A stretch of DNA of 64,000 bases from Thioclava electrotropha (GCF_002085925.2 NZ_CP053562.1:1406001-1470000), one strand, 5' to 3'. Positions 42,705 through 51,646 are shown, counted from the first letter of the stretch. The notes: a model not told the origin generated them from the letters alone. Numbers and translations: made by a program.

Positions 42705-43622
42705 ATGCCGCTTCTCAAGGTCCATGCCAGCTCCGAGCTGCCCGCCGATGTCATCGCTCAGGCGCGCGCGCTGCCGGAAGGTGCCCCGGTCGTCTTGATG
42801 ATCCACGGCTACGGCTATGCGGCGGGCGTCGAGGGGCGCGATCCCTATCAGCATATCTTCGCGATGGAGCCGAGCTTCAATCTGCATACCGCGATCAGCT
42901 GGCCGCGCGCGCTCGGCTTCGACGGTAGCAATCCCGGCGAGGGGTTGGGGATTGCGTTCAGCTGGCAATCGACGGGACGCCTCACCCGGATCTACGACAT
43001 GGCCGAGATCGCCGCCCAGCGCCTTGCCCGCCTGATCGGCGCGCTGCATGCCGCGACCGGGCGTCCGGTGGGCATCATCGGCCATTCAATGGGCGCGCGG
43101 GTCGCGCTGCGCGCGCTGCGCCATGCCCATGCAGGGCAAGTGGCGCGGATGGTTCTGCTGGCCGCCGCCGAGTTTCAGAGCCGCGCCGAAGAGGCGATGG
43201 CGAGCCCTGCAGGGCGCAGCTGCGAGGTGCTCAACGTCACCAGCCGCGACAATGACCTGTTCGATTTCCTGTTCGAGTGGGGCGTTGCAGGCGGGCGCGA
43301 GCGGTCTTTGGGAAATGGCCTGTCGCAGCCGATGCGCAACTGGCTCGATCTGCAGATCGACGCGCCCGAGGTTATCGGGGTTCTCGAAGACCTCGGCTAT
43401 CCCGTCGCCCCGCCCGCGAAACGCGTCTGCCATTTCGCCTGCTACATGCGCGAGGGGCTGTTCGACCTCTATCGCCAAGTGCTGCGCCAGCCCGACCGGC
43501 TGCCGCTTCCCTTTCTCGCCGAAGCACTACCTAAGGCGCAAGACCCCCGCTGGTCGCGCCTGTTTGCGCGTCCGCGCACACCGGGTTTCGCATTGCCCTC
43601 GTTCCAGCGTGCGGCAAAGTAG
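42705..43622 (+). CDS. Alpha/beta hydrolase
   Basis: 305 aa. The fold is shown by PVVLMIHGYGYAAGVEG (oxyanion region), the nucleophile elbow GIIGHSMGARVALRAL with Ser at GHSMG (about residue 128), and the ARMVLLAAAEFQSRAEEA segment. A candidate catalytic Asp is in VTSRDNDLFDFLFEWG. Substrate is unknown. Similar proteins in Rhodobacteraceae are just called alpha/beta hydrolase. The gst gene starts 34 bases after its stop on the same strand. GAGG lies upstream of the start. Confidence 0.87.
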   Translation: MPLLKVHASSELPADVIAQARALPEGAPVVLMIHGYGYAAGVEGRDPYQHIFAMEPSFNLHTAISWPRALGFDGSNPGEGLGIAFSWQSTGRLTRIYDMAEIAAQRLARLIGALHAATGRPVGIIGHSMGARVALRALRHAHAGQVARMVLLAAAEFQSRAEEAMASPAGRSCEVLNVTSRDNDLFDFLFEWGVAGGRERSLGNGLSQPMRNWLDLQIDAPEVIGVLEDLGYPVAPPAKRVCHFACYMREGLFDLYRQVLRQPDRLPLPFLAEALPKAQDPRWSRLFARPRTPGFALPSFQRAAK

Positions 43623-43656
43623 AGCGGAACCTGCCGCCTAACCTGACGGAGACCCC

Positions 43657-44346
43657 ATGATCGACCTTTATTATTGGCCCACGCCGAACGGCTGGAAAAT
43701 TTCCATCGCGCTCGAAGAGATGGGCCTGCCCTACGAGACTCACCTGGTGAATATCGGCAAGGGCGAGCAATTCGAGCCGGAGTTCCTGAAAATTTCGCCC
43801 AACAACCGGATGCCCGCGATCATCGACCGCGACGGCCCGGATGGCGAACCCGTCTCGATCTTCGAGAGCGGCGCGATCCTGCAATATCTCGCCCGCAAGA
43901 CCGGCCAGTTCTACGGCGAGACCGAGCGCGACCGGATCGCCGTCGACGAATGGCTGTTCTGGCAGGTCGGCGGGCTGGGCCCGATGGCCGGTCAGGCGCA
44001 CCACTTCCTGAAATACGCGCCCAAGCTCGAGCCGTCGCAGGACCTGCCCTATGCGAAGGATCGCTACCGCGCCGAGACGGGGCGGCTCTATGGCGTGATG
44101 GACCGCCGTCTGGCCGAGACCCGCTACCTCGCGGGCGATTTCTACTCGATCGCGGATATGGCGTCCTGGGGCTGGGCCTCGCTTTGGGAAGGGCAGGAGC
44201 AGACGCTCGACGACAAGCCGAACCTGAAGCGCTGGCTGGACGAGGTCGGCGACCGCCCGGGCGTCAAAGCGGGCCGGGCCCTGTCTGCCGATGAGCGCAG
44301 CGATAATTCGAGCCGCGAAGCGCAGAAGCATCTTTTCAAGCGCTGA
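43657..44346 (+). CDS. Glutathione S-transferase (YfcG/Nu-class-like)
   Basis: 229 aa, thioredoxin-like N-terminal domain and helical C-terminal domain. The N-terminus MIDLYYWPTPNGWKISIALEE with Thr-Pro-Asn matches the glutathione site of Nu-class GSTs such as YfcG, which use disulfide-bond reductase activity; KISPNNRMPAIIDRDGPDGE and FESGAILQYLARKTG (Glu-Ser glutathione contacts) follow. It probably detoxifies electrophiles or reduces disulfides. Last gene before a strong terminator; possibly one operon with the hydrolase. Confidence 0.92.
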   Translation: MIDLYYWPTPNGWKISIALEEMGLPYETHLVNIGKGEQFEPEFLKISPNNRMPAIIDRDGPDGEPVSIFESGAILQYLARKTGQFYGETERDRIAVDEWLFWQVGGLGPMAGQAHHFLKYAPKLEPSQDLPYAKDRYRAETGRLYGVMDRRLAETRYLAGDFYSIADMASWGWASLWEGQEQTLDDKPNLKRWLDEVGDRPGVKAGRALSADERSDNSSREAQKHLFKR

Positions 44347-44366
44347 ACGCCGGACCCAAGACATGA

Positions 44367-44394
44367 AAAAGGGCGCCTCACCGGGCGCCCTTTT
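44367..44394 (+). terminator. Terminator after the GST gene
   Basis: Stem AAAAGGGCGCC (44367-44377) with GGCGCCCTTTT (44384-44394), 6-base loop, 20 bases after the stop. It also ends in A/T on the other strand, so it may be shared with the convergent osmC-like gene. Confidence 0.85.
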
Positions 44395-44415
44395 GCTTTA
44401 GTAGTCAGGACCTGC

Positions 44416-44838
44416 TCAGTTGATCGTCAGGTCCAGTGTGATCTCGCAGTTCAGAAGCTTCGAGATCGGGCAGCCTACCTTGGCGCCCTCGGCCGCCTTG
44501 CGGACGGCCTCTTCGTCGCCGGTGCCCTTCACGGTCGAGGTCAGCGCGGATTTCTTCACCACGAAGCCGTCGCCCTCCTTGTCGAGCGAAATTTCCGCCT
44601 TGGTGTCGATCACGACATCCGAGACGCCAGCCTGCTCGAGCTGCAGCGACAGCGCCATCGAGAAGCAGGACGCGTGAGCCGCGCCGATCAATTCCTCGGG
44701 ATTCGAACCGGGCTCATCCTCGAACCGGGTGTTGAAACCGTAGGGCTGCGACTTCAGCGCGCCGCTCTCGGTCGAAATCGTGCCTTTGCCGCCCTTGATG
44801 GTACCTTCCCAATGGGCCGATGCGTGCTTGCGGATCAT
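44416..44838 (-). CDS. OsmC family peroxiredoxin
   Basis: 140 aa. A very good GGAGGGATTC ribosome site stands before the ATG at 44838. Conserved catalytic cysteines: GAAHASCFSMALSLQL (first Cys, about residue 58) and AKVGCPISKLLNCEI (second, about 123). The fold is OsmC/Ohr; it reduces organic hydroperoxides with the cysteine pair. It resembles the OsmC subfamily more than Ohr because of the KVGCPIS motif. Single gene, convergent with the GST. Confidence 0.92.
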   Translation of the reverse strand: MIRKHASAHWEGTIKGGKGTISTESGALKSQPYGFNTRFEDEPGSNPEELIGAAHASCFSMALSLQLEQAGVSDVVIDTKAEISLDKEGDGFVVKKSALTSTVKGTGDEEAVRKAAEGAKVGCPISKLLNCEITLDLTIN

Positions 44839-44898
44839 GAATCCCTCCTATGCGTTGCATTCGCGGAGACAACGAGACGGAAAGCCAGTTGTTCCGCC

Positions 44899-46110
44899 TC
44901 AGCGCCCGCGCCCCACTAGCCTATCATATTCCTGAATGGCGAAGCGGTCCGTCATCCCGGCCACGTAATCGAGTACGACCCGCGCCAGCGCCTGCTTCGA
45001 TTCGGGCCGGGTGCAGTCGCCGCCAAGGATGCGTGCGCGGGAGACTTCCTCCTGCCATTCCTCGGGCAGAAGCTCCGGGCGTTCCATGAACAGCGGGAAC
45101 AGCGCGTTGATCATTTCGGTCACGCGCTTGCGCTCCACCACCACGGAGGGCGCGCGATACATGCGCTCGAACAGGAATTGCTTGAGCACCTTGAGGCTTT
45201 GATAAAGCGGCTTCGAGAAGCGGATGATCGGCCCGTCCATCTGGCGGATATCGTCGACCGATTGCGGGCCGAGCGAGGTCAGCCGGTTCTCGGCCACCGC
45301 GATCACGTCTTCGACCATCACGCCGAAGACCCGGCGCAGCGCCTCGTGCTGGCGGCGCGTGCGGTCGAGACCGGGATGCAGCTTGTCCACCTCGGCGAAA
45401 CAGGCCCCGATCACCGGCAATTCGCACAGATCGTCCTCGTCGAAGAGCCCCGCACGCAGGCCGTCATGCAGATCGTGGTGATTATAGGCCACGTCATCGG
45501 CTACCGCTGCCACCTGCGCCTCGGCGGAGGCATTGGTCTCCAGCTCCAGATCCCAGGCCGCATCGACCTCGGCCAGCGCATAGGGCAGCTCCTCGCGGCT
45601 CGGGAAGCTGTGCGAGCCGCCCTTATCGGAAATCGCAGGGCCGTTGTGCTTGGCGATGCCTTCCAGCGTCTCCCAGGTCAGGTTCAGCCCGTCGAAGCCC
45701 GCGTAATGCTTCTCCAGCTTTGTCACGATCCGCAGCGCCTGCGCATTGTGATCGAAGCCCCCATAGGGCTTCATCAGCTCGGCCAGCGCGTCCTCGCCCG
45801 TATGCCCGAAGGGCGGATGGCCCAGATCATGTGCCAGCGCCACCGCCTCGGCCAGATCGGTGTTCAACCCCAGCGTCCCCGCGATGGTGCGCGCGACCTG
45901 CGCCACCTCGATCGTGTGGGTCAGGCGCGTGCGGTAATAATCGCCTTCATGTTCGACGAAGACCTGCGTCTTGTGCTTGAGCCGTCGGAAGGCCGAAGAA
46001 TGGATAATCCGGTCCCGATCGCGCTGGAACGGCGAGCGGAAAGTGGACATGCTTTCGGGGTGAAGCCGCCCGCGGCTCTCGCCGGGCTGGCAGGCATAGG
46101 GCTTGAGCAC
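44899..46110 (-). CDS. dgt: Deoxyguanosinetriphosphate triphosphohydrolase-like HD protein
   Basis: 403 aa from the GTG at 46110, which has GAGG 8 bases upstream and a family-like N-terminus (MLKPYACQPGESRGR). HD-domain motifs: RTRLTHTIEVAQVARTIA with the first His, VALAHDLGHPPFGHTGED with the HD pair and a second His, and DDVAYNHHDLHDGLRAGL with the final Asp. It cleaves dNTPs to nucleoside and triphosphate, lowering dNTP pools. The alphaproteobacterial form (about 380-405 aa, type 2) is usually annotated as dGTPase-like rather than strict dGTPase. The start lies 93 bases from the divergent erpA gene. Confidence 0.92.
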   Translation of the reverse strand: MLKPYACQPGESRGRLHPESMSTFRSPFQRDRDRIIHSSAFRRLKHKTQVFVEHEGDYYRTRLTHTIEVAQVARTIAGTLGLNTDLAEAVALAHDLGHPPFGHTGEDALAELMKPYGGFDHNAQALRIVTKLEKHYAGFDGLNLTWETLEGIAKHNGPAISDKGGSHSFPSREELPYALAEVDAAWDLELETNASAEAQVAAVADDVAYNHHDLHDGLRAGLFDEDDLCELPVIGACFAEVDKLHPGLDRTRRQHEALRRVFGVMVEDVIAVAENRLTSLGPQSVDDIRQMDGPIIRFSKPLYQSLKVLKQFLFERMYRAPSVVVERKRVTEMINALFPLFMERPELLPEEWQEEVSRARILGGDCTRPESKQALARVVLDYVAGMTDRFAIQEYDRLVGRGR

Positions 46111-46203
46111 TGGTAAAACCTCGTCTTGTCGGCACGCTTCGGCCCTCCTATATCTCGGATGTGACGGAAATACAGGCCCCGTGGGGTCAGGAAGGCCAAT
46201 CCG

Positions 46204-46534
46204 ATGCAACTCCCTCCGAAAGTAACCGAACGCGCCTTTGCGCGTCTGGCGGAAATCAATGAAGGTCGCGAGGCGCCGCAGGCGCTGCGCGTGGCCGTCG
46301 AGGGCGGCGGCTGTTCCGGTTTTCAGTATGATATCAAGCTCGAAGAGACGCCCGCAGGCGACGACATCGTGCTTGAAAGGCGCGGGCCAGAAGGTCCTGA
46401 TCGACCCGGTCTCGCTGCCCTTCCTCGAGAACGCCACGATCGACTTCACCGAAGAACTGATCGGCGCGCGCTTCGTGATCGAGAACCCGAACGCGTCGAG
46501 CTCCTGCGGCTGCGGCGTCTCCTTCGCGATGTAA
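46204..46534 (+). pseudogene. erpA: Iron-sulfur cluster insertion protein ErpA/IscA-type, broken by a one-base insertion
   Basis: Conceptually 109 aa after one base is removed. The first part reads VTERAFARLAEI and AVEGGGCSGFQYDI (first conserved Cys); the second, in another frame, reads GQKVLIDPVSLPFLENATID and ends NASSSCGCGVSFAM with the CxC pair. They join if one A of the AAA at 46376-46378 is dropped, giving the expected LEGAGQKVLIDP. A-type carriers deliver Fe-S clusters to target proteins and ErpA is often essential, so an actual loss is suspicious. A sequencing error is at least as likely. Confidence 0.9.
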
Positions 46535-46571
46535 CGACGCAGGCGATGCGCCCTGCCAGATGGCGCATCCT

Positions 46572-46620
46572 CGCTTCCTCTTGGGATAAATATCCCCGCC
46601 GGAGGCTCCCTTCCTCCGGC
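46572..46620 (+). repeat. Dispersed CCCGGGATATTT-type intergenic repeat, copy 3, ending in a hairpin
   Basis: CTTCCTCTTGGGATAAATAT followed by CCCC and the perfect hairpin GCCGGAGG / CCTCCGGC (46598-46620), between convergent erpA and the YiiX-like gene; it probably serves as terminator for both. Confidence 0.6.
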
Positions 46621-46621
46621 A

Positions 46622-47338
46622 TCACTCCTCCAGTGGCAATTTGCGGAAATCGAACCCGTCTTCCAGCGTCGGCTTGATCACGTCGAAATAGGGCGAGAGA
46701 TCGAAATCGCGCGGCGTGAACAGGGACGAGTGCCGGATATGCAGGATTTCACCCTGACTGTCGGCGCTGCCCATCTCGATATCGGGCAGGATCGGGTAAT
46801 GGACCGAATGAAACGCCTCTGCGATCACGGTCGAGCAAATCGCCCGCGTCGGATCGCCCGATCCCAAAGCGAGCATCCGCCGCCGAAACCGATGCGGCAC
46901 GGGTGGGCGCGGCAGAAGATACCGCACGAGGTCGATCACGTTCTTCAGATCGTATTGCCGCCCGACCGCGCTCTGCATGTAGTCGATCACCTCTTCGATC
47001 CGGTCGTGCCCAAGCCCCACGGGGCGGCAGATACGCGTGTTGAGATGCGCATAGGCCGCAAGCCCCGCGATCCGCACGCCCGCCTCCAGATCGGCCTCGA
47101 TCAGCTCGCCGCCGGGCGGACCGCCCGAATAGAAGGCCGCATGCGACCATGTGGAATGGGTGAGATATTTGATCGCCGCCGATATCCGCCGATCGCCCTC
47201 GACCAGAAGCACATCGCCGGGACGCAGCGTGGCGCGTAGCGCGCGGGTCGGGATCACGCCGAAGGGCTGGTAGAAGCGGGTCTGCTTTTGCAGAAACCGC
47301 GCCATTCTCTTGCCGGACATCCGAGACAGCTGCGCCAT
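46622..47338 (-). CDS. YiiX-like permuted NlpC/P60 (papain-like) protein
   Basis: 238 aa from ATG 47338, which has AAGGAGGAGATC upstream. LRPGDVLLVEGDRRISAAIK and THSTWSHAAFYSGG carry the His of the permuted papain-like (YiiX/YebB) fold, and RAICSTVIAEAFHSVHYPIL has the Cys in the CST motif that follows it in the sequence, the circularly permuted order. The substrate of such enzymes is unknown, possibly lipids or amides. No signal peptide is seen. Confidence 0.85.
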   Translation of the reverse strand: MAQLSRMSGKRMARFLQKQTRFYQPFGVIPTRALRATLRPGDVLLVEGDRRISAAIKYLTHSTWSHAAFYSGGPPGGELIEADLEAGVRIAGLAAYAHLNTRICRPVGLGHDRIEEVIDYMQSAVGRQYDLKNVIDLVRYLLPRPPVPHRFRRRMLALGSGDPTRAICSTVIAEAFHSVHYPILPDIEMGSADSQGEILHIRHSSLFTPRDFDLSPYFDVIKPTLEDGFDFRKLPLEE

Positions 47339-47436
47339 GATCTCCTCCTTGCTCAGAGGTAGGTCTGGCGCGCGCTGCCGCACAGCTCAGGCGCAAAGAT
47401 GTGATTTTCGTTACCTGGCGCGCGATACGCCTGCGC

Positions 47437-47904
47437 TCATTTCGGCGGCAGCGGCCCGCCCATATCGAGCCCGGTATCCATCGCCGCCGCGCGCGCCTTC
47501 TCGATCCGCGCCCAAAGGGTGGGGTCTTCCTCGCCCTGCGGCCAGACCCCCGTCAGCGCAAAGCGGAAGCGCGCGGAATGGCGCGCCTCGCGCTCGATCC
47601 GATCGATGAACTCCGCACCATTTTCCGCCACCAGATCCTCCAGCGGCCCGGCGGCGAGCATCACCACCTGCCAGATCGTCGTAGCCCCCGTCAGCGCCTT
47701 GCGGATGAAGGTCCAGAGCACCTCGGGATATTCGCGCAGCTCGAAGACGCACAGAACCGACCACGGGAACTCCTCGCCCTCGGGCTCCTCGGCATTGTCG
47801 GCAAGCCACAGATCGACCAGCGCCTCGACCGTGCGCACGTCGTCCGGAGCACTGGCCTCGTTGCACAGAATCGAGACGAGTTCGGGGGGCAGCGGGGTCG
47901 TCAT
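47437..47904 (-). CDS. DUF6869-like protein
   Basis: 155 aa, acidic. The segments WLADNAEEPEGEEFPWSVLC, LAAGPLEDLVAENGAEFIDR and ARHSARFRFALTGVWPQGE match my recollection of DUF6869 proteins, which share the LAAGPLEDLL and GVW motifs. Function unknown. Its start overlaps the prfC stop by four bases (ATGA), so it is translated together with prfC. Family assignment from memory, moderate certainty. Confidence 0.7.
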   Translation of the reverse strand: MTTPLPPELVSILCNEASAPDDVRTVEALVDLWLADNAEEPEGEEFPWSVLCVFELREYPEVLWTFIRKALTGATTIWQVVMLAAGPLEDLVAENGAEFIDRIEREARHSARFRFALTGVWPQGEEDPTLWARIEKARAAAMDTGLDMGGPLPPK

Positions 47905-49496
47905 TGCATCATTTCCTTGGTCGCCGACAGCGTCACGCCCTCATAGTCGCGCTCGACCCGGTCGATGTCCCATTGCAGGCGCGTGAGGAACACCACGTCG
48001 CCGTCATGGTCGTAGGAGATGTGCTGTTTGTTGGCGTTGACCAGCTTCTCGACCGCCGCCTTGTCGCCCAACACCCAACGGGCGGAGGTGAATTGCGAGG
48101 CCTCGAAGCGCACGGGGATGCCGTATTCCTGCTCGATCCGGCTCGCCAGCACCTCGAATTGCAACGCGCCCACGACGCCCACGATGAAGCCCGAGCCGAT
48201 CGCGGGCTTGAACACTTTCGCAGCGCCCTCTTCGGCGAATTGCATCAGCGCCTTCTCCAGATGCTTGCCCTTCATCGGGTCGGTCGCGCGCACCGATTGC
48301 AGCAGTTCCGGCGCGAAGCTCGGGATGCCGGTGAAGCGCAGCGCCTCGCCCTCGGTCAGCGCGTCGCCGATACGGAGCTGGCCGTGGTTCGGAATACCGA
48401 TGATGTCGCCGCCCCAGGCCTCTTCGGCCAGTTCGCGGTCGGCGGCGAGGAACAGAACCGGGTTCGACACTGCCATCTGTTTTTTCGAGCGCACATGCAG
48501 CAGCTTTTGCCCGCGCGTGAAATGGCCCGAGACGAGCCGCACGAAGGCCACGCGGTCGCGGTGCTTGGGGTCCATATTCGCCTGCACCTTGAACACGAAG
48601 CCCGCGACTTTCTTCTCCTCGGGGGCCACATCGCGCTCGGCGGATTTGAAGACCTCCGGTTCGGGACCGAATTCGCCGATCCCGTCCATCAGCTCCTTCA
48701 CACCGAAGCTGTTGATCGCCGAGCCGAACCAGATCGGCGTCAGGTGCCCTTCGAGGAAGCTCTGGCGGTCGAAAGCGGGCAGCAGCTCGCGCGCCATCTC
48801 GACCTCTTCTTTCAGCTTCTCGAGCTGATCGGCGGGCACATGCTCGGCCAGTTTCGGATCGTCGAGACCGCTTATCTTGATCGATTCCGCTACCTTGTTG
48901 CGGTCGGCGCGGTCCATCAGCTCCAGCCGGTCGTGCAGCATGTCGTAGCAACCGAGGAAATCCCGGCCCATCCCGATCGGCCAGCTTGCCGGGGCCACGT
49001 CGATCGCGAGGTTTTCCTGGATCTCGTCGATGATCTCGAACGTATCCCGGCTCTCGCGGTCCATCTTGTTACAGAAGGTCAGGATCGGTAGATCGCGCAG
49101 ACGGCAAACCTCGAAAAGTTTCCGGGTCTGGCTTTCGACGCCCTTCGCCCCGTCGATCACCATGATCGCCGCATCGACCGCCGTCAGCGTCCGGTAGGTA
49201 TCTTCGGAGAAATCCGAGTGGCCGGGCGTGTCGACGAGGTTGTAGCGGAAGTCGCGATACTCGAAGGACATGGCCGAGGCCGAGACCGAAATCCCGCGAT
49301 CCTGTTCCATCTTCATGAAATCCGAACGCGTCCGCCGTGCCTCCCCCTTGGCACGCACCTGTCCCGCCATCTGAATGGCGCCGCCGAAAAGCAGGAACTT
49401 CTCGGTCAGAGTGGTCTTGCCCGCATCCGGGTGCGAGATGATCGCGAAGGTGCGGCGACGGGCGATTTCGGGCGGGAGCGCGGGACGGTTCATCAT
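47901..49496 (-). CDS. prfC: Peptide chain release factor 3
   Basis: 531 aa from the ATG at 49496 (MMNRPALPPEIARRRTFAII); the ATG three bases on is equally possible. GTPase motifs: G1 SHPDAGKTTLTEK, G3 DTPGHSDFSEDTYR, G4 CNKMDRES. Length and the ending SARWVLGDKAAVEKLVNANK agree with RF3. It recycles RF1 and RF2 from the ribosome after stop-codon recognition, using GTP. Leads an operon of prfC and the DUF6869-like gene. An intergenic pair of repeats separates it from mntH. Confidence 0.95.
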   Translation of the reverse strand: MMNRPALPPEIARRRTFAIISHPDAGKTTLTEKFLLFGGAIQMAGQVRAKGEARRTRSDFMKMEQDRGISVSASAMSFEYRDFRYNLVDTPGHSDFSEDTYRTLTAVDAAIMVIDGAKGVESQTRKLFEVCRLRDLPILTFCNKMDRESRDTFEIIDEIQENLAIDVAPASWPIGMGRDFLGCYDMLHDRLELMDRADRNKVAESIKISGLDDPKLAEHVPADQLEKLKEEVEMARELLPAFDRQSFLEGHLTPIWFGSAINSFGVKELMDGIGEFGPEPEVFKSAERDVAPEEKKVAGFVFKVQANMDPKHRDRVAFVRLVSGHFTRGQKLLHVRSKKQMAVSNPVLFLAADRELAEEAWGGDIIGIPNHGQLRIGDALTEGEALRFTGIPSFAPELLQSVRATDPMKGKHLEKALMQFAEEGAAKVFKPAIGSGFIVGVVGALQFEVLASRIEQEYGIPVRFEASQFTSARWVLGDKAAVEKLVNANKQHISYDHDGDVVFLTRLQWDIDRVERDYEGVTLSATKEMMQ

Positions 49497-49560
49497 GCGC
49501 GCTCGTTTAGCCTGCCCGCGCGCGCCTTGCAATCGCGGCGATGGGGGCTCCGGGGCGGGG

Positions 49561-49627
49561 CATGCAGATCGGGGCTCTGCCCCCGCGCTGACGCGCTCCC
49601 CCGGGATATTTCGACCAAGGCGAAGGT
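49561..49627 (-). repeat. Dispersed CCCGGGATATTT-type intergenic repeat, copy 4
   Basis: GGGGCTCTGCCCC hairpin, then CCCCCGGGATATTTCGACCA and AGGCGAAGG. It stands next to copy 5 in the opposite orientation, so the pair forms a large imperfect inverted repeat. Confidence 0.65.
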
Positions 49628-49640
49628 CTATCCCGCGCGC

Positions 49641-49706
49641 CCTTCCTCTTGGCGGAAATATCCCGGGGGTGAATTGGCGCAGCCAAGAGGGGGCAGCGCC
49701 CCTCGC
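49641..49706 (+). repeat. Dispersed CCCGGGATATTT-type intergenic repeat, copy 5
   Basis: CCTTCCTCTTGGCGGAAATA followed by TCCCGGGGG, a TTGGC/GCCAA hairpin and a GGGGGCAGCGCCCC hairpin. It has the same order as the right flank of the island (37463-37531), read on the other strand. Confidence 0.7.
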
Positions 49707-49716
49707 TCCGTCTGGC

Positions 49717-51018
49717 TTAGCTCACCAGACCCGGCACCGGCAGCCCCGCCGATTGCCAGAGCAGCACGAAATTCAGCCCCAGCACGATGAGCGCGCCCAG
49801 AACGGCAAACCAGAACAGCGGCCCGCGCAGGGCGAATTTGCCCATGATGTCGCTGCGCCGTGCGAAGATCAGCAGGGCGATCATCGGGACGGGCAGGGCG
49901 ATCGACAGCACGACCTGACTCATCACCAGCGCGTCGGTCGTGTTCACCCCCAGCCAGACGACGACGAAGGCGGGCGCCATCGTGATGACCCGGCGCAGCC
50001 AGACCGGGATGCGCCGGCGGATGAAGCCCTGCATGATCATCTGCCCTGCCATCGTGCCGACGACCGACGAGGAAACCCCCGAGGCAATCAGCGAGGTCAG
50101 GAAGGCTGCCGCCGCGAACCCACCCAAGAGCGGCGTCAGCGTGTGATAGGCGGTCTCGATCTCGGCGACTTCGGAATGGCCGGCATGGAAGGCCGAGGCC
50201 GCCATGATCACCATCGCCATATTGACCATGCCTGCAATCGCGAGCGCGATGATCACCTCGCGGTTGGAGAACTTCACCAGCCGCGCCTTCTGCACCGGAT
50301 CACGCGTCAGAGCGCGGTTCTGCGTCAGGCCGGAATGGAGGAAAATCGCATGCGGCATCACGGTCGCGCCGATGATGCCCACCGAGATCGTCAGCGCCGT
50401 CGCATCGGGCATTGAGGGCGCGAACATCCCCGCCACGGCCCCGGACCAGTCGACGGGCGCCACGAACATCTCGGCGAGGTAGCACGCCCCGATCAGCGCC
50501 ACGAGCGCACCGATCACGATCTCCATCGGGCGGAAACCGCCGCGTTCGAACATCAGGATCGCATAAGTGACGACGGCGGTGACGCCCATCCCCCAGATCA
50601 GCGGCCAGCCAAACAGGAGCGAAAGCCCCAACGCGCCGCCCAGAAACTCCGCCAGATCGGTCGCCATCGCCGCGATCTCCGAGACGATCCACATCGCAAT
50701 CGTCACAGGTTTCGAGAAATTCTCGCGCGAGAGTTCTGCGAGGTTCTTTCCGGTGACGATACCCACGCGCGCCGAGATCGCCTGAAACAGCATCGCGATG
50801 AGGTTCGCGCCCAGCACGACCCATAGCAGAGCATAGCCATAGCCCGCGCCCGCCTGAATATTCGTCGCGTAATTGCCCGGGTCCATATAGGCGACCGAGG
50901 CGATGACGGCTGGCCCGAAGAACAACAGATACCCGCCGCGCCGGTTGCCCGACAGCACGGCCTCCATCGCCGTGCGGGTGCGGCTCGTCATGTTTTCCTT
51001 GCGGGTCAGTTCAGTCAT
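49717..51018 (-). CDS. mntH: Nramp-family Mn2+/Fe2+ proton symporter
   Basis: 433 aa with about 11 membrane helices. The metal-binding motif DPGNYATNIQAGAGYG is at about residues 46-61 in helix 1, and the helix 6 motif MPHAIFLHSGL is at about 221-231. It imports Mn2+ (and possibly Fe2+) with protons. The gene is divergent from mntR, with a palindromic candidate operator between them, which supports manganese control. It ends close to repeat copies 4 and 5. Confidence 0.95.
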   Translation of the reverse strand: MTELTRKENMTSRTRTAMEAVLSGNRRGGYLLFFGPAVIASVAYMDPGNYATNIQAGAGYGYALLWVVLGANLIAMLFQAISARVGIVTGKNLAELSRENFSKPVTIAMWIVSEIAAMATDLAEFLGGALGLSLLFGWPLIWGMGVTAVVTYAILMFERGGFRPMEIVIGALVALIGACYLAEMFVAPVDWSGAVAGMFAPSMPDATALTISVGIIGATVMPHAIFLHSGLTQNRALTRDPVQKARLVKFSNREVIIALAIAGMVNMAMVIMAASAFHAGHSEVAEIETAYHTLTPLLGGFAAAAFLTSLIASGVSSSVVGTMAGQMIMQGFIRRRIPVWLRRVITMAPAFVVVWLGVNTTDALVMSQVVLSIALPVPMIALLIFARRSDIMGKFALRGPLFWFAVLGALIVLGLNFVLLWQSAGLPVPGLVS

Positions 51019-51049
51019 GGGGGGCCTCGTCGATGCTGCTCCTGCGAAA

Positions 51050-51065
51050 TGTAGCCTTGGCTACA
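51050..51065. promoter_or_regulatory. Candidate MntR operator
   Basis: TGTAGCC-TT-GGCTACA: two 7-bp arms separated by two bases, 32 bases before the mntH start. E. coli MntR boxes have the related TAGC...GGCTA form. Position between mntH and mntR fits self- and mntH-regulation. Confidence 0.6.
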
Positions 51066-51220
51066 AGATTCGCAAGTGGCTAATTTTCGTTGACAGCTCA
51101 ACACGCGCCACGCGAAGCTTTGCTTGGCATATCGGGCGCGACACGTTATCCGGTCCGCTCTGGAAATGGCGCCCGACAGGCCCCGACCGGTATTGAGACA
51201 AAGACCGTCAAGGCAGGCGA

Positions 51221-51646
51221 ATGACTGACACCGATCCCTCCCAGATCAAGGGGTTCAACCGGGCCCGAGAGCGTGCGGCGCGCGCGCTCCTGGAAGACTA
51301 TGTCGAGATGATCGCCGATCTGACGGCGGAATTCGGCGAGGCGCGGATCACCGAGATCGCCGCGCGACTCGGGGTGGCCCATCCGACCGCGACGAAAGCC
51401 GTGGCGCGGCTCAAACGCGAAGGGCTGGCCGTGTCGCGGCCCTATCGCGGGGTGTTCCTGACGGAGACGGGGGAGGCGCTGGCCGATCAGGTGCGCGAAC
51501 GTCACCGGACCGTTGTGGCCCTGTTGCGCGCTGTGGGCGTGCCGGAAGAGGTCGCGGAGATCGACGCCGAAGGGATCGAGCACCATGTCTCGTCGCGCAC
51601 GCTGGAGGCGTTCGAGGCCTTCCTTGCGTCAAAGGCTGGCAAATAG
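51221..51646 (+). CDS. mntR: DtxR/MntR-family manganese-responsive regulator
   Basis: 141 aa. Winged helix-turn-helix: ITEIAARLGVAHPTATKAVARLKREGL (about residues 43-69, quoted in part as ARLGVAHPTATKAV), followed by a dimerisation and metal-binding domain (RERHRTVVALLRAVGVPEE, EIDAEGIEHHVS) with the metal-ligand Glu-x-x-His-His and His residues of MntR. With Mn2+ it represses mntH. It lies head-to-head with mntH and overlaps the end of convergent rlmJ by 18 bases. Confidence 0.93.
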   Translation: MTDTDPSQIKGFNRARERAARALLEDYVEMIADLTAEFGEARITEIAARLGVAHPTATKAVARLKREGLAVSRPYRGVFLTETGEALADQVRERHRTVVALLRAVGVPEEVAEIDAEGIEHHVSSRTLEAFEAFLASKAGK

